DNA of 64,000 nt from an uncultured Gammaproteobacteria bacterium (GTDB lineage Bacteria > Pseudomonadota > Gammaproteobacteria > UBA4575). The stretch spans positions 447,630 to 511,629 of the forward strand of contig OX638335.1 in NCBI GenBank assembly GCA_951812785.1. The letters run 5' to 3'. A program made the position numbers and the translations under genes. The notes beneath the pieces are model-generated. The model was given only the letters and a program-made list of their open reading frames with translations, did no database searches and was not told where the DNA came from. Numbering within the stretch: the first letter of the stretch is position 1; each line of letters opens with the position of its first letter. Below, piece after piece: positions 1-9,028 of the stretch.

Positions 1-1
1 T

Positions 2-880
2 CCAGTCATCTCAATGGCAGTGGCGCCAAAAGATAAAGCTGCCTCTGAGAAAATGGGTGTCGCACTTGCTAAGATGATTGCAGAAGATCCATCATTCTTA
101 GTTCACACAGATGAAGAAAGTGGTGAGACTATTCTTAAGGGGATGGGCGAGCTTCATTTGGATATTAAGATTGATATTCTCAAACGCACACATAACGTAG
201 AAGTGGTTGTTGGTAAGCCGCAAGTGGCATATCGTGAAACAATTACTCAACGCCTAGAAGATTCCTATACGCATAAGAAACAATCAGGTGGTGCCGGCCA
301 ATTTGGTAAAATTGATTTCGTGTTGGAACCTGGCGAAGTTGGTGAAGGCTGGCAATTTGAATCAAAAGTCACCGGCGGAAACGTGCCACGTGAATTTTGG
401 CCAGCCGTGGAGAAAGGTTTTAAAATGATGTTAGATGAGGGCGTCTTAGCCGGTTATCCATGTGTCGATGTTAAAGTCACGCTGGTCGATGGAGCGTTCC
501 ATCCAGTGGACTCATCTGCAATCGCATTTGAATTGGCTGCTAAAGGCGGTTTTCGTCAAGCCATGCCAAAGGCGGGCCCGCAAATAATGGAGCCGATTAT
601 GACAGTAGATGTGTTTACGCCAGAAGATCATGTTGGTGATGTAATTGGTGATTTGAACCGTCGTCGCGGCATGATTAAGTCTCAAGAACCAGGCGTAACA
701 GGTACTCGTGTTAAAGGTGATGTGCCATTAGCAAAAATGTTTGGTTACATCGGTGATTTGAGAACGATGACATCGGGTCGAGGTCAATTCTCAATGGAAT
801 TTTCACACTATAACCCTTGTCCATCGAATGTTGCTGAGCAAGTGATTAAAGAGGCTAAAGAGCGAAAAGAAAATAAGTAA
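2..880 (+). CDS. Elongation factor G (EF-G2-like), 3' part
   Basis: C-terminal 292 residues of a translocation GTPase; the GTPase domain lies outside the window. The frame is open from base 2, so the first Met at base 14 is internal. Visible are the GMGELHLD motif at the end of domain III, the GKPQVAYRE start of domain IV, and domain V with a [13 protein letters not shown] segment near the end. The insert reading [16 protein letters not shown] and the short Lys-rich tail resemble the second EF-G (EF-G2) of marine gammaproteobacteria more than canonical fusA; no rpsL, rpsG or tuf lies downstream, which agrees. EF-G2 paralogues may serve in ribosome recycling or slow translocation, but that role is family knowledge, not visible here. 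It ends 25 bp before a hairpin-plus-T-run terminator. Confidence 0.93.
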   Translation, partial: PVISMAVAPKDKAASEKMGVALAKMIAEDPSFLVHTDEESGETILKGMGELHLDIKIDILKRTHNVEVVVGKPQVAYRETITQRLEDSYTHKKQSGGAGQFGKIDFVLEPGEVGEGWQFESKVTGGNVPREFWPAVEKGFKMMLDEGVLAGYPCVDVKVTLVDGAFHPVDSSAIAFELAAKGGFRQAMPKAGPQIMEPIMTVDVFTPEDHVGDVIGDLNRRRGMIKSQEPGVTGTRVKGDVPLAKMFGYIGDLRTMTSGRGQFSMEFSHYNPCPSNVAEQVIKEAKERKENK

Positions 881-904
881 TCGTTAATTTTCTTTAGCAT
901 AAAT

Positions 905-940
905 AAAACCCTCGATCAGTTATTATGTTCGGGGTTTTTT
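905..940 (+). terminator. Rho-independent terminator after EF-G2
   Basis: AAAACCCTC pairs with GGGGTTTT across a loop of about 15 bases and runs into six T. The A-run on the left arm would let it also serve the convergent gene on the other strand. Confidence 0.7.
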
Positions 941-1012
941 GTACCTGCTAGGTTTAACTCTAAATATAGAGTTAACATTAATATTTTTTCTCCTCCTTCT
1001 TTTTCATAGGGG

Positions 1013-1438
1013 CTACTGTTGTCTCCAAAATGATTTGTTGCTGCAGGCTTTGTAATGAGGAGTCCTGGTCTTTAAGGCGAATCTATCTCTATTGTTTGGG
1101 TTACTTCCATATAAATTTTTATAGTCTGAGTATTCGCTAGTAGAGTAATTGTCTTGATTGTCATTTGTGTCGCTTAGGCGTCTGAGCTCAATAGTCGTTT
1201 TGTCGCCTGCATGACTAAGTAGTTCTAGTATAGAAGTTTTTATAAAGCTTTTTTCGGTTTCTAGCCAATAAGATTTTTCTTTTTCTGAAGTGTGTAAATG
1301 ATGAATTGAGTTGGATGGTTTGCGAGTAGGCGAACCGTCTTGCATATGCAGATCGCGCATGGTTTTTTCTAGTAGTAACTCATATGCTTCACCAATCATA
1401 TTAACTGGATCATGTGGGTTGTGGTCTTTCATGCTCAC
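1013..1438 (-). CDS. DUF1451 (YbeL-like) protein with a cysteine-less zinc ribbon
   Basis: 141 residues. The N-terminal half (YELLLEKTMRDLH, then a stretch with SYWLETE and LLSHAGDKTTIELRRL) fits the helical part of the DUF1451/YbeL family. The C-terminal part lines up by eye with the family zinc ribbon (GE-x-S, LY, TP-x-x, KAC, SF-x-R spacing), but three of the four expected cysteines are replaced by Gly, Pro/Asn and Tyr. No function is established for the family. It is flanked by decayed genes, so it may itself be a degrading copy that has kept its frame. Alternative: an unrelated small hypothetical protein. No strong ribosome-binding site was noted. Confidence 0.45.
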   Translation of the reverse strand: MSMKDHNPHDPVNMIGEAYELLLEKTMRDLHMQDGSPTRKPSNSIHHLHTSEKEKSYWLETEKSFIKTSILELLSHAGDKTTIELRRLSDTNDNQDNYSTSEYSDYKNLYGSNPNNRDRFALKTRTPHYKACSNKSFWRQQ

Positions 1439-1681
1439 CTCCTGATTGATCGAATAACTATGTTTAGTTACCTGCTATTTAGTTCATTAGCTGCTCTATT
1501 TGTTAGATATGCAAATCAATAAATATTTTTTAAAGAATAAATAGATCTTATTCTGTAATTTTTTTGGCTGGATTATTTTTAACAGTTCGATTTGTTCATG
1601 GATTTGCATTGCTCATATGTGGGCAGGTGCCTAACTATGATCAGTTTGATCTGACTTTGCTAATAAAGAATGGTTACGTAA

Positions 1682-2055
1682 TTACTTGCTGTTTGAGCAG
1701 AGTTCGCGGAGATACTTAATGATTTCATCAGATTCATATAACCATGCTACTTGTTGTTTATACTCTATGCGCAAGCAAGGCACTTGGAATTTGCCACCCT
1801 CATTGACTAAAGTTGTCATATCTTCGGCGTGTTTTTTTACGTCGATTTTAGGGATATTTATCCCGAGTTGTTTTAATTCTCTGCGTACTTTTACGCAAAA
1901 AGGGCAGGCAAGCATCTCATAAATTTTTAAGCCGCTGGCTTTTGATCAATAACAGCTTGCTGTTCTGCGCTACGAGAAGGAGCGCTAGGTGATGTGACTT
2001 TATCTATTCCAAGAATTATTGCACCAATGGTTTTTCTGGCAAGTCGAATCGGCAT
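1682..2055 (-). pseudogene. Glutaredoxin, frameshifted
   Basis: Two overlapping frames make one glutaredoxin of the membrane-tethered type. The upstream frame starts at ATG 2055 and reads MPIRLARKTIGAIILGIDKV then a Ser/Pro linker, ending at a TAA near 1929. The downstream frame reads SKASGLKIYEMLACPFCVKV and continues through the thioredoxin-like fold to the end. Adding one A to the AAAA run near 1940 joins them as DQKASGLKIYEM, so a one-base deletion is the simplest explanation. The CPFC redox motif is intact. An independent start at the internal Met just before CPFC would lack the first beta strand. The gene is divergent from the DUF3465 gene. Confidence 0.8.
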
Positions 2056-2175
2056 ATCAATCAATATTTTTATTAAGTTTAGTGACTAGAAAACTTCTTG
2101 TCATTATATGAAATAATACATTCTAGCATTTTATAAAAATACACATCTATGTGGGTGTTGTAGTGAGGCGTATAT

Positions 2176-2344
2176 ATGGGAAAAAAGAATGTTAAGGCAA
2201 TTACCATTGCTGTAATGGCACTTATACCAGTGTTTTTTGGCTCCAAATTTTTTAAATCTTTAGGAATGTCATCTGGGGATTTGGGTTCATCTTCAATTGA
2301 AGCATTGTATGAGAATCGGCAATCTGGAGTGATGGTTAAATTTG
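2176..2344 (+). pseudogene. DUF3465 protein, N-terminal part, cut by IS
   Basis: Encodes an N-terminal hydrophobic segment (residues 7-22) followed by SSIEALYENRQSGVMVKF, which is the start of the DUF3465 domain. The reading frame runs into the IS1595-family element and stops at 2355 after three foreign residues. Joining base 2344 to base 5818 restores one uninterrupted 145-codon gene (F-EGLVIKVLSDDNEGSRHQRF across the junction). DUF3465 proteins are small exported or membrane-anchored proteins with an OB-like core; their role is unknown. Confidence 0.85.
2337..2344. repeat. Left target-site duplication (TAAATTTG)
   Basis: Eight bases, TAAATTTG, identical to 5810-5817. They flank the inverted repeats exactly. 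Eight-base duplications are the rule for IS1595-family transposition. Confidence 0.9.
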
Positions 2345-2370
2345 GGGAATTATAACTTTGAAAAAGCAGG
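2345..2370 (+). repeat. Left terminal inverted repeat of the IS1595-family element
   Basis: Starts GGGAATTATAACTTTGAAAA and mirrors 5784-5809 with only a few mismatches. Confidence 0.85.
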
Positions 2371-2412
2371 TCTCTAGGCGTATTCTTTCACCATCAAAGT
2401 GAGGAATTTGCA

Positions 2413-3346
2413 ATGAACAACCTGCAAAACGAAATCTTTAAGGACGAAGCCAAAGCCAGAGAGTGGCTAGAGCAGCGCGTTTGGCCCAATGGCCCTGTAT
2501 GCCCTCACTGTAGTGATGCTGAGAACCATACAGCACTCCAAGGCGAAGCCCACCGTCTCCCAGACTCTACCAGTGTAACTCTTGCAGGGAGCAGTTCACA
2601 GTTACCGTAGGGACTGTTTTCGAGCGCTCTAAAATTCCCCTGACCAAGTGGCTCATGGTTGTTTATCTGATGTGTTCCAGCAAAAAAGGCATGAGTGCCA
2701 ATCAGATCCACAGAATGATTGGCGTTAGCTACAAGTCCACTTGGTTCATGTGCCATCGAATTCGGGAAGCCATGGATAACGGTTCTGGCGGCCTCTTAGG
2801 CGGCAATGGTGGCCCCGTTGAAGCGGATGAGACTTATGGGGTAATACTGGCAAGCAAGCCCGTGGCGCTCGTGGCTACGCCCACAAAATGAAAGTCGTAT
2901 CACTGGTTGAGCGAAATGGCGAAAAGCGTTCATATCATGTCGCCAATGTTACAGCTAAGACTGTTGGCCCCATTCTTCGCGAACAAGTGGCGAAAAACGC
3001 CCGTTTAATGACTGACGAGTCAGGAGTGTATAATCGAGTCGGAAAAGAGTTTGCCAACCACGAGAAAGTCAACCATAGCAGCGGCGAATATGCCCGAGGC
3101 GATGTAACGACTAATACCGTAGAGTCTAGTTTTGCGATTCTCAAACGTGGCTTGTATGGCACTTTTCACCATGTCAGCGAAGCCCATTTACAACGCTATG
3201 CAAATGAGTTTGATTTTCGCTGGAATACGCGATCAAAACTTGGATTCAATGACATGGATCGCGCAGATGTTGTTGTAAAGGGCATTCAAGGCAAACGACT
3301 CACCTACCGGCCGACAACTTTGTGCGCTTCTTTTTTTCTTGTTTAG
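2413..3346 (+). pseudogene. ISXO2-like (IS1595 family) transposase, two frameshifts
   Basis: Three frames together give a DDE transposase. The N-terminal zinc ribbon begins CPHC and its second half (CNSC, in another frame) lies near 2570. A frameshift near 2560 leads into TVGTVFERSKIPLTKW and the helical region, then VEADETY with the first catalytic Asp. A second shift follows: the GGGG run near 2843 lacks one G, and restoring it yields GGNTGKQARGARGYAH. The last frame holds LMTDES (second Asp) and NTVESSFAILKRGLYGT (catalytic third residue region). The family end reads LGFNDMDRAD. A good Shine-Dalgarno (GAGG) precedes ATG 2413. Both indels are single-base, so either recent decay or sequence error at short runs. 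Confidence 0.88.
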
Positions 3347-3449
3347 ATTTCTTCGGGCTAGGCGGCGTCTTTAGAAGCTGATCAACAGTTTTTTCAAACT
3401 GTTTCCATTGTCCGGTTTCTTCTTTCTTCGATTTTTTCTTGGAGCTCAT
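3300..3449 (-). CDS. Small lysine-rich passenger protein (49 aa)
   Basis: Starts at ATG 3449, overlapping the methyltransferase stop codon by the classic ATGA arrangement, so it is very likely translated by coupling. The product begins MSSKKKSKKEETGQWKQFEK, has a short amphipathic middle (TVDQLLKTP) and a second Lys-rich block. It resembles the small ORFs that accompany methyltransferase-carrying IS1595-type elements; I know of no function. Its 3' end overlaps the convergent transposase. Confidence 0.6.
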   Translation of the reverse strand: MSSKKKSKKEETGQWKQFEKTVDQLLKTPPSPKKSKQEKKKRTKLSAGR

Positions 3450-4312
3450 GCTGCCTTGGGTTTCGTTGGATTCTTAACGTCTGGAACTGTGAGCTTTCGG
3501 CTAAAAAACATTGCCTCAGCTCCCTTGTAACGATCTTGTGCGCTGTAACTTATCCGGTAGGAGGTAGACCGCGCCCAATCATACATTTCCATTATCTCCG
3601 GCGCATAGTCGTAGGATACAATCCAGGGCAGTTTAATCCTATTCTTTACGAGCCGCGATATAGCAACATGATCGTCGTGCTTGTAGTGATTCTCGTACAG
3701 CCTTTTACCCATTTCGTAATAAGGTGGGTCAAGATACACCAATGATTTGTCGCGTGGTAGCTCCGGAAGTACGTCCTTTATAAAATCTGCCGCATCCATA
3801 TTGTAAAGTCGAATGCGGGAACTAAACATCGCAATCTTTTCAATGCGTCGGATTAAATCCGGTTTAGTGAATCTCGCATCCAGCTTCCATTTCCCAGTTT
3901 GCTGCCTACCGCCGATCACGCCGCCCCAAATAATTCCTGAACGATTTGTTCTATTTAGAAAGAATGTTGAAAAACCTATTTCCAATGACGTGTGATTTTC
4001 TTGATCTTCTTGTATGGCCTTCTGCTTGTGCCATTCTTTCATCGTGACTTTCACATCACTGATGGCCTTGCAAAGTTCATCGGGTTGTTCAATGGCGCTT
4101 CGCCAGAAAGCATACACGCTGGAATTTAGATCGTTCAGGTATACTCTGGATGCGTAGCTGTGGACTAGGAGCGTGATGGCGATGGCCGCGCCCCCGGCGT
4201 AGACTTCAACATAGTTGCCGTCCAGCAGTTCGTTTTCTTCAAAAATGAGTTTAAGGAAATCGACTAATTTCCCCTTGCCACCGGGGTACCGTAATGGAGA
4301 ATTGAATTGCAT
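3446..4312 (-). CDS. D12-class adenine-N6 DNA methyltransferase (IS passenger)
   Basis: 288 residues, intact. Transfers a methyl group from S-adenosylmethionine to adenine N6 in DNA. The N terminus has RYPGGKGK (residues 8-15, the D12/Dam family hallmark), VEVYAGG at 35-41 is the AdoMet-binding motif, and DPPYY at 195-199 is the catalytic motif. It lies between the ParB-like gene and a small Lys-rich ORF, all on the minus strand inside the transposon, so the three form one passenger operon. No matching restriction enzyme is visible, so it is an orphan methyltransferase, perhaps marking the element or protecting it. It is the only large gene of the element still uninterrupted. Confidence 0.9.
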   Translation of the reverse strand: MQFNSPLRYPGGKGKLVDFLKLIFEENELLDGNYVEVYAGGAAIAITLLVHSYASRVYLNDLNSSVYAFWRSAIEQPDELCKAISDVKVTMKEWHKQKAIQEDQENHTSLEIGFSTFFLNRTNRSGIIWGGVIGGRQQTGKWKLDARFTKPDLIRRIEKIAMFSSRIRLYNMDAADFIKDVLPELPRDKSLVYLDPPYYEMGKRLYENHYKHDDHVAISRLVKNRIKLPWIVSYDYAPEIMEMYDWARSTSYRISYSAQDRYKGAEAMFFSRKLTVPDVKNPTKPKAA

Positions 4313-4373
4313 TGGCGCGTCCTTATTTCAGTATATCGCCAATTATCCCAAATGCCTTACCACTTGGCCAGCA

Positions 4374-5742
4374 CTACTTTTCCTCCCAGAGTTTCGCTAT
4401 GAAGGGCTGAGTATTTGCCCACATAGCTTTTAAATAATGCGGATCGGGATTCATCTGCTGGCTGTGGGCGAAGGAATTCATTGTGTTCGGTGAGAGCCAA
4501 GAATTGTGGCCGCCCATGGCAACACTTACGGCTTTTAGTTCATCCTTTGTCAGTAATTGATTATCTTTAACATGCTTAATAACGCGGTCGTATCTCATTT
4601 TTAGGGAGTCAACCACGTTTCCGTCTTTGTCCGTCGCTAGTTTAATGGCTTTCTTCTTAATAAACTCATCCAGGGTAAATTCAAAAAACACCCTGAATAA
4701 TACAGATACCGCATGTCGATATAGATTAACGTTCAGCCCTTTCAATTCGATAAAAACATCGTTTACTTTTCCAGCAGGCAGCGTCATATCAAACCCGTTA
4801 GGAATAAGGTTCTTCTGTTCGTGCGTAGAAGGAGTTGATTTTCTCTTTTTCCTTTTCTCATCCCCTGTTGATTCTGAAACAACCCAAGCCCGGGCTGCTT
4901 TCCTTGCTCCTGGATGGGCCGAGCTGACTTCTTTTGCGAACGCTTTGCGCTTATCTTCTGTATCAACTTCACGCTCAGTCCACTTCTTGCCATCTTTCTT
5001 TCCCGTCGCGATGATCGTTACAACATCGGACAATACCTTCTGAGTCCATGCCTTGTTCTTGCATGATTTAACTTGGCCTTGCGCAATAGACAGCCCTGCT
5101 TCTTTTTGTAGTTCCTTGGTTGTTATTAATCGACCCAGCGTAGAGATATTGAATCCTGAGCCTTCCAGGTTATGCCGTACTTCTGCATCTAGTTTTTTGT
5201 TTTTGAGGACGAAATTTACAACGTCTAGGGCAGGTGTCGACAATCCCTGTTCTTTGCCTGCTCGCGCCTTGGCCATGGCCGTCCAAGGTTCTGTACCCGC
5301 ACCACCTAAGCCGCTGGCATGTTTCCTGTTGCCCCACATGATGGCCGCTTCGCGATTGGGGGCAATCGTGCAGTCGATGACTTTGGGAATGGCGTCCGCA
5401 TGACCGTAGTGGAGTTTTTTAAATTCCTCGTGAATCGGAGTGCCTTTGGCCAACTCCGGATCGAGCAAAAGCTGAATGGCAGTTAACCTGCGGTTGCCCT
5501 CCATCATAATGTAGTTTCCGTTACCGTCTTCCGCATCGACCACCATGGGCAGGTCGAAGGGGCTTAGGCCGTTTTTAATGATGTCCCGCGCCAGAACAAA
5601 CCAGCTTTTTGCCCTGCTCAGCAATGATTGCATCTCTGGCGGCTTTCTGGCTATCTTGGGCTACTATTCGGTAGTTGCGGGTGTTGAGAATCAGTTTCCC
5701 AACGCTGATGGTGTCGCGAGTGAACACGGCAAGTTCCCCCAA
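4374..5742 (-). pseudogene. ParB-like nuclease-domain protein, frameshifted (IS passenger)
   Basis: The long frame (4374-5633) encodes a ParB N-terminal-like fold with MEGNRRLTAIQLL near its start, followed by a large C-terminal region with a Lys/Arg-rich segment. The true N terminus lies in another frame: from a TTG at 5742 it reads ELAVFTRDTISVGKLILNTR and on through QDSQKAARDAIIAEQGKKLV, then would need a one-base removal near 5600 to enter the LARDIIKNGLSPFDLPM frame. Proteins of this kind often pair with DNA-modification genes; this one sits 61 bp upstream of the D12 methyltransferase. Without the N terminus the ParB-like fold would be incomplete. Confidence 0.75.
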
Positions 5743-5783
5743 TGGGGGCTAACCACGATATGGGAGATACTACGCCATAGGTT

Positions 5784-5809
5784 TCTGCTTTGTCAAAGTA
5801 ATAATTCCG
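5784..5809 (-). repeat. Right terminal inverted repeat of the IS1595-family element
   Basis: Read inward: CGGAATTATTACTTTGACAA then AGCAG. Pairs with the left end at 2345-2370. Confidence 0.85.
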
Positions 5810-5817
5810 TAAATTTG
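5810..5817. repeat. Right target-site duplication (TAAATTTG)
   Basis: Identical to 2337-2344 and immediately outside the right inverted repeat. Confidence 0.9.
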
Positions 5818-6086
5818 AAGGCTTAGTTATTAAAGTGCTTTCTGACGATAATGAGGGTAGTCGGCACCAACGATTTATTGTCAAGGTAAGTGGTGGGCAT
5901 ACCGTATTGGTCGCACATAATATTGATGTTGCTCCTCGTGTGCCTATTAAATCAAACAGAAATATTGCTATCTATGGACAATACGAATGGAATGAGAAAG
6001 GTGGTGTAGTTCACTGGACGCATGCAGATTCAATCGGAACGCACGAAGGTGGTTGGATTGAATTCCAAGGTAAGGTTTATCAATAG
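5818..6086 (+). pseudogene. DUF3465 protein, C-terminal part
   Basis: Continues the frame broken at 2344: EGLVIKVLSDDNEGSRHQRF, then LVAHNIDVAPRVPI, IYGQYEWNEKGGVVHWTH and a GGWIEFQGKVYQ end. These are the conserved blocks of DUF3465. The only in-frame ATG-like start is internal, so no useful product is expected unless the transposon leaves. The uup pseudogene begins 25 bp downstream. Confidence 0.87.
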
Positions 6087-6111
6087 TTATATCTTTAGTT
6101 TGAGAAAATAA

Positions 6112-7137
6112 ATGTATTTATTGCGATTACAGCAAGTGTCGTTAGAGTTTGGTGATGCGCCAATACTAAAGGAAGCCAATTTTTCTGTTAACCCTAAAGA
6201 GCGTGTGTGCTTGATCGGGCGAAATGGGGCAGGTAAATCTTCGCTGCTCAAATTGATCACGGGTGAATATACATCTGATTATGGAGAAATTTAGAGGCGA
6301 CGTCACTTACGTGTGAGCCAATTAGAGCAGACATTGTTGTCCACTTCAGATGAAACCGTGTGCGATGTTGTAAGGGAGGGCATGTCAGAACAGCAAGCTT
6401 TGTTAGATGAATATCATCGATTATCTAATTCGAAGTTAGATAAAGCAGAGCTGAAACGGCTAGAAGATTTACAGCATCAAATTGATTCCAGTGGTATTTG
6501 GAATATAGATCAACAGGTCGAAAAAATTATTTCTCAGTTAAGTTTGCCTAGGTCACGAAAGCTTAATGAGCTATCTGGAGGATGGCGTCGGCGAGTGGCT
6601 TTAGGTAAAGCATTAGTTTCTGAGCCTGAACTGCTTCTGCTGGATGAGGCAACAAATGATTTAGATGTTGAAGTGTTAGAGCAACGTTTGGTTGATTACA
6701 CGGGCACCTTGTTAATTGTCAGTCACGACCGTGTTTTTCTCGATAATGTGGTAACCAGTATTCTTGTGTTTGAAGCTGATGGAGGTGTGAAAGAATATGT
6801 GGGTGGATACAATGAGTGGGCCAAGCGAGGTAACGCCTTAACTGAGGCAGACGTACCGGATGAGTTGCGCATTGATGGTCAGCAGCCTAATCACGTGCAA
6901 GCTGATAACGCTGTTATAAGCAGAAAGCTTAGCTACAAATTGCAACGCGAGTTAGATGAATTGCCATTGTTGATCAAGACATTAGAGAATGACATCGACT
7001 TCCTTCAGGAGCAAATTGCTCAGCCGTCATTCTATGATAAAGACTATGAGGAAACTTGAGATGTGCTAGATGCTTTATCTAAAAAGCAGGATCAATCGGA
7101 TGTGTCTATGAATCGTTGGGCAGAATTGGAGCGATAA
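6112..7137 (+). pseudogene. uup: ABC-F ATPase Uup, internally deleted and with two nonsense codons
   Basis: Starts like Uup (MYLLRLQQVSLEFGDAPIL, Walker A GRNGAGKSS), hits an in-frame TAG at 6292, then continues in the same frame through VSQLEQ and the first-domain signature LSGGWRRRVALGKALV. At the Walker B box it changes to the second-domain version (DEATNDLDVEVLE, SHDRVFLDNVVT, EYVGGY) and ends with the C-terminal coiled coil (KLSYKLQRELDELP), interrupted by TGA at 7057. Uup is normally about 630 residues with two ABC domains; about 290 residues between the two Walker B boxes are missing. Homologous recombination between the repeated ABC modules explains this. Uup acts on replication and translation intermediates; this copy should be inactive. 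Confidence 0.9.
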
Positions 7138-7274
7138 ACAGAATCGCCAATTTGGATACGTTGACCTCAACTGTGGGCTTCGATCCAACCTTAAGCTCAA
7201 ATATTTGAAGCTGATTCTATAGAACAAGTCGTAGATATGTTTGGTAGGGATGGTACTTTAAATATCGCATTAAC
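7138..7274. other. Unassigned remnant between uup and the IS481 element
   Basis: No complete gene. One frame at about 7200-7274 reads IFEADSIEQVVDMFGRDG then LNIALT before being cut by the IS481 inverted repeat. It looks like coding sequence but I cannot name it, and it does not continue into the gpgS fragment on the other side of the IS. Confidence 0.4.
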
Positions 7275-8453
7275 TGTAGTAGCTCAGACCTGATCGTACC
7301 GTTACCGGTTATTGATAGGAGTCTGTCAGTTTAGATGTGAGCTAAATTCTTTTCAGCCCAAATCAATTTACCATCCATTAACCTGTCCATGGGTGTGCTA
7401 CCACCGCCCATGTTGCCTTGATGAGTGCGTTCATTGTGATCAGTTTCTATCCAGTTGTCTTGATCTTGTTGTCAATCTTCCCTGGTTGAGTACCGTTTTT
7501 TCCTGAAGGTAATTTGATAAAACTCATTCAGAATGGTTTTATCAAAGCGCTCACAGATGCCATGGGTTTGCGGTGATCAATGTCGTTAATGGCCAGGTAT
7601 CACGGATCGTCATGATGCTCCACGCGCCCACAATATTCTGTGCCTCTGTCGGTTAAACTACGTAGCATCGGCAAGGCATGCTTTTCAAAAAACGGTAGCA
7701 CCTCATCAAAGAGTAGGTCTGCGGCGGTAATCGGCGTCTTAGTCGTGTAAAGTGCCGCAAAGGCGATCTTGCTGTAGGTGTCTACGAACGTTTGCGGGTA
7801 TAGCCGACCAACACCTTTGAGGTGGCCTAGGTAAAACGTATCCTGGCTGCCTAAGTCACCAGGATGTGCCGTGTCAATCTCACCACAGGCCTCGTCATCC
7901 TGTTTCTCAAGGGCGGCGATCTGTGCATCGCTTAAGATAATGCCCTCCTTGGCAATTTCTTCTTCGAGTGCTTTGAGTCGTTTCTTGAAGTGCTCTCGAT
8001 GATGGCGCAGCCAAACGCAACGCACACCGCTACCAGCGATAAACACACCAGTTCATTGCTGCTTCGATGTTGCCCAACCGCGGGCTGTTCAATCGCTGAC
8101 GTAACCACTGCATGTGCTGTGGGTTCATCCACACGGTTTTTAACATCGGCTGTTCTACGACTCTTGTCAATCCGTGAGTCAATGCCACCTTCTTCAACCC
8201 GCTGTTGATAACGATAGAATGTGTCTCGCGACACCCCCATGACTTGACAGGCGCTAGATACGTTGCCCAGTTCTTCTGCTAAGTTGGGCAAGCCCGCCTT
8301 GTGTTTAATGATTGGATTGTTAGTATGAAGCATGAGAGTTACCTGCAATTTTGGTTTGATTTAAAGATTTCAACACCTTTATCAAAACGGGTAACTCTCG
8401 CTTTTGCAACTCTTGTGGATTGCTAATTGTCAGATCGGGTCTGAACTATTACA
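7275..8453 (-). mobile_element. IS481-family insertion sequence, decayed
   Basis: About 1.18 kb. Ends read inward TGTAGTAGCTCAGACCTGAT (left) and TGTAATAGTTCAGACCCGAT (right), an inverted repeat beginning with the TGT usual for IS481. The transposase lies on the minus strand with several disruptions. No convincing target duplication is visible, and the genes on the two sides do not match, which suggests a deletion beside the element. Confidence 0.85.
7331..8333 (-). pseudogene. IS481-family transposase, multiply disrupted
   Basis: Begins MLHTNNPIIKHKAGLPNLAE (start chosen at ATG 8333), has the N-terminal helix-turn-helix (NVSSACQVMGVSRDTFYRY), then shifts frame near 8050-7990 into GVRCVWLRHHREHFKKRLKA and the catalytic core (GDLGSQDTFYLGHLKGVGR, TVDTY-like SKIAF, LTDRGTEYCGRVE). 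After a stop near 7600 the remnants YLAINDIDH, a degraded ERF-KTI block, NERTHQG and IWAEKNLAHI can be followed to 7331. Several frameshifts and stops: inactive. Confidence 0.85.
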
Positions 8454-9022
8454 ATTTTAGATATCCTTTAGCGGGTGAGTTTTCATTTAGAACCGATGTA
8501 CTCAATGATTTGCGTATTCCAAGTGATTGGGGTTTAGAGATTGGTGTGCTGTCAGAAATGCATCGTAACTATGCGCATAATCGACTTTGCCAGGTCGATA
8601 TTGCTGAAACTTACGATCATAAGCACCAGGATTTATCTGTGGAAGATAAGAAGAAAGGTTCATCTAAAATGTCTACGGATATTGCAAAAGCGTTATTTAG
8701 AAAAATGGCAACACAAGGTGTGGTATTTTTTAATGAAACTTTCCGTACATTGAAGGCGACTTATTTGCGCATTGCTCTAGATTTTGTGGAAACGTACCAT
8801 AATGATGCAAGCTTTAATGGCTTAGACCACGATATCCATTTAGAGGAGTTAGCTGTCGAAGCGTTTTCTGAAAATTTAGTCAATGCTGGGCAGAAGTTTT
8901 TAGATAATCCTATGGAGACGCCATTTATTCCTAGTTGGAATCGTATTGCCAGTGCAATGCCTGATGTGTTTTCTCGCTTGCGTGATGCAGTCGAAGAAGA
9001 TAACAAAGAATTTTCAATATAA
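8454..9022 (+). pseudogene. gpgS: Glucosyl-3-phosphoglycerate synthase (GT81), 3' fragment
   Basis: About 189 residues starting NFRYPLAGEFSFRTDVLNDL. The PLAGE motif followed by IPSDWGLEIGVLSEM and a conserved VDIAETYDHKHQDLS is characteristic of GT81 synthases that make glucosyl-3-phosphoglycerate from NDP-glucose and 3-phosphoglycerate. The N-terminal nucleotide-sugar-binding half is missing, cut by the IS481 right end; the few residues before it come from the IS. It lies 6 bp before a GH13 phosphorylase gene, the usual partner in glucosylglycerate metabolism. The frame itself is clean, but the protein cannot be active. Confidence 0.82.
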
Positions 9023-9028
9023 ATAACC

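Larger units (their letters stand above)
2345..5809 (+). mobile_element. IS1595-family (ISXO2-like) element with passenger genes
   Basis: A 3465-bp element bounded by 8-bp direct repeats. The terminal inverted repeats match closely: left end GGGAATTATAACTTTGAAAA, right end read inward CGGAATTATTACTTTGACAA, both followed by AGCAG. Inside are a plus-strand ISXO2-like transposase (two frameshifts) and, on the minus strand and converging on it, a ParB-like gene (one frameshift), a D12-class adenine methyltransferase (intact) and a small lysine-rich ORF. The element splits a DUF3465 gene. IS1595-family elements with extra genes are known; with its own transposase broken this copy is probably immobile. 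Confidence 0.93.

Noticed and set aside
1682-2055. Programmed frameshift in the glutaredoxin gene
   Set aside because: The AAAA run is short, no slippery heptamer with downstream structure is evident, and neighbouring genes show similar decay.
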